Position numbers and translations under genes: made by a program | Shown here: piece after piece, positions 63,524-64,000 of the stretch | Numbering within the stretch: position 1 is the first letter of the stretch | Layout of the letters: every line of letters begins with the position of its first letter | Notes under the pieces: generated by a model | Seen by the model: only the letters and a program-made list of their open reading frames with translations | What the model was told of the DNA's origin: nothing | Databases searched by the model: none | Assembly (NCBI GenBank): GCA_016722565.1 | Contig: JADKIU010000007.1 | Location: forward strand, 124,001-188,000 | Direction: 5' to 3' | DNA: 64,000 nt | DNA from: Bacteroidota bacterium | Lineage (GTDB): Bacteria > Bacteroidota > Bacteroidia > 2-12-FULL-35-15

Positions 63524-63552
63524 AACGCTCTGAAAATTTCAGGGCGTTTTTT
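63524..63552 (+). terminator. terminator after frr
   Basis: AACGCTCTGAAA (63524-63535) and TTTCAGGGCGTT (63537-63548) are complementary with one G-T pair and are followed by T residues. It lies 31 bases after the frr stop. Confidence 0.85.
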
Positions 63553-63704
63553 ATTAAACGCCATTCTACATTTAAATTCGACTGCCACTTCGAGTGGTTT
63601 GGTTTAACAAAATTGAATCGAAAAACATTAAAACAAAGCGCTCATTTCTGATAAAAGTCATGGTCGATAATTCAGATTATTTTTCAAACCTATTTCCAAT
63701 TTAT

Positions 63705-63712
63705 TAAATTTG
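63705..63712 (+). promoter_or_regulatory. -7 box upstream of the last gene
   Basis: TAAATTTG, an exact -7 consensus, lies 16 bases before ATG 63729. The -33 region is poor. Confidence 0.4.
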
Positions 63713-63728
63713 TTTAAACCATTCATTC

Positions 63729-64000
63729 ATGGAAAAAATAATCTACCCCAGATTTTTGATTGTCAAAGACAATTTTTATGACAAGCCCAATGAAGTACTT
63801 CAAACAGCACTTAAATCAAACTTCTATCAACCGGAGCATGCTACAGGCTACCGTAGCGATACAGTATTCCACCCCAAAGGTATTAAAGCGAAACTTGAAA
63901 AGATTTTAGGTCTGAAAATTACACGGTGGGACACCGATCCATTGGAAGAAAATGGCGTGTTTTACTTCGGATTTTCAGAGGGAAAGAAAAAAGAAAAACT
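63729..64000 (+). CDS. unrecognised protein, N-terminal part (runs off window)
   Basis: Ninety codons are visible from ATG 63729: MEKIIYPRFLIVKDNFYDKP, then EVLQTALKSNFYQPE and HATGYRSDTVFHPKG. The FYDKPNEVLQTAL ... GYRSD layout resembles proteins related to 2-oxoglutarate/Fe(II) oxygenases (DUF6445-like), where the equivalent GxRS precedes the double-stranded helix. That is a weak impression from a partial sequence. No signal peptide. Confidence 0.5.
   Translation, partial: MEKIIYPRFLIVKDNFYDKPNEVLQTALKSNFYQPEHATGYRSDTVFHPKGIKAKLEKILGLKITRWDTDPLEENGVFYFGFSEGKKKEK

Noticed and set aside
1..64000. tRNA, rRNA, CRISPR array, IS element or prophage
   Set aside because: I looked for conserved tRNA arms, spaced direct repeats, transposase and phage genes and found none that hold up.

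Overview
The window is a chromosomal segment of an AT-rich member of the Bacteroidota. Several features point there: promoters of the TTTG / TAnnTTTG type with few strong Shine-Dalgarno sites; a DUF5686 outer-membrane protein with a carboxypeptidase-regulatory-like N-terminus; an HU-CCDC81/SPOR protein; an acylornithine carbamoyltransferase (ArgF') arginine pathway; a fused HemC-HemD; and kdsB for lipopolysaccharide. I saw no rRNA, tRNA, IS element, prophage or CRISPR array. Most of the window is housekeeping.

Layout. 1-425 (minus): start of pheA behind a Phe/Tyr-rich leader peptide and an intrinsic terminator. 443-8936 (minus): complete arginine operon (acetyltransferase-argG-argC-argD-argF'-argB-argE-argH) behind its own promoter, a 44-residue leader ORF ending in Arg-Arg, and a hairpin. 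8987-18239 (minus): odhB, odhA, korB, korA and an FAD/Fe-S oxidoreductase, i.e. both the NAD-linked and ferredoxin-linked routes from 2-oxoglutarate to succinyl-CoA; KorA has an odd histone-like lysine tail. 18371-28969 (minus): small conserved proteins, a 2Fe-2S ferredoxin, polyprenyl synthase, rmlA, an RND exporter, a DUF5686 protein, a secreted protein and trhO. 28970-29410: a gap with a structured RNA-like element. 29411-33964 (plus): threonine dehydrogenase, a MORN-type protein, cysS and a GT9 glycosyltransferase. 33961-46972 (mixed): thioesterase, hemJ, HU/SPOR protein, kdsB, two DUF1571-LysM paralogues, polA, an L,D-transpeptidase, hflX and a SirB/cytochrome c fusion. 47088-52394 (plus): two related amidohydrolases separated by a GxxExxY gene inside an inverted repeat, then a small lipoprotein. 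52391-58952: trpS, plsC, gatC and hemA-hemCD-hemB. 59327-63552 (plus): rplM-rpsI-rpsB-tsf-pyrH-frr. 63729 to the end: start of an unrecognised gene.

The most interesting points are the two leader-peptide attenuators (pheA and the arginine operon), the GxxExxY unit with near-perfect 23-bp inverted repeats and a related repeat by the heme operon, two copies of a CCCGAT...AGCGGGAC structured motif, and the lysine-rich tail on KorA.

Caution: five genes (DUF5686, GT9, polA, amidohydrolase, plsC) are each broken by one single-base indel, four of them in or next to short A/T runs. PolA is rarely lost, so sequencing or assembly error is the most economical explanation. I annotate each as one gene and mark the break.
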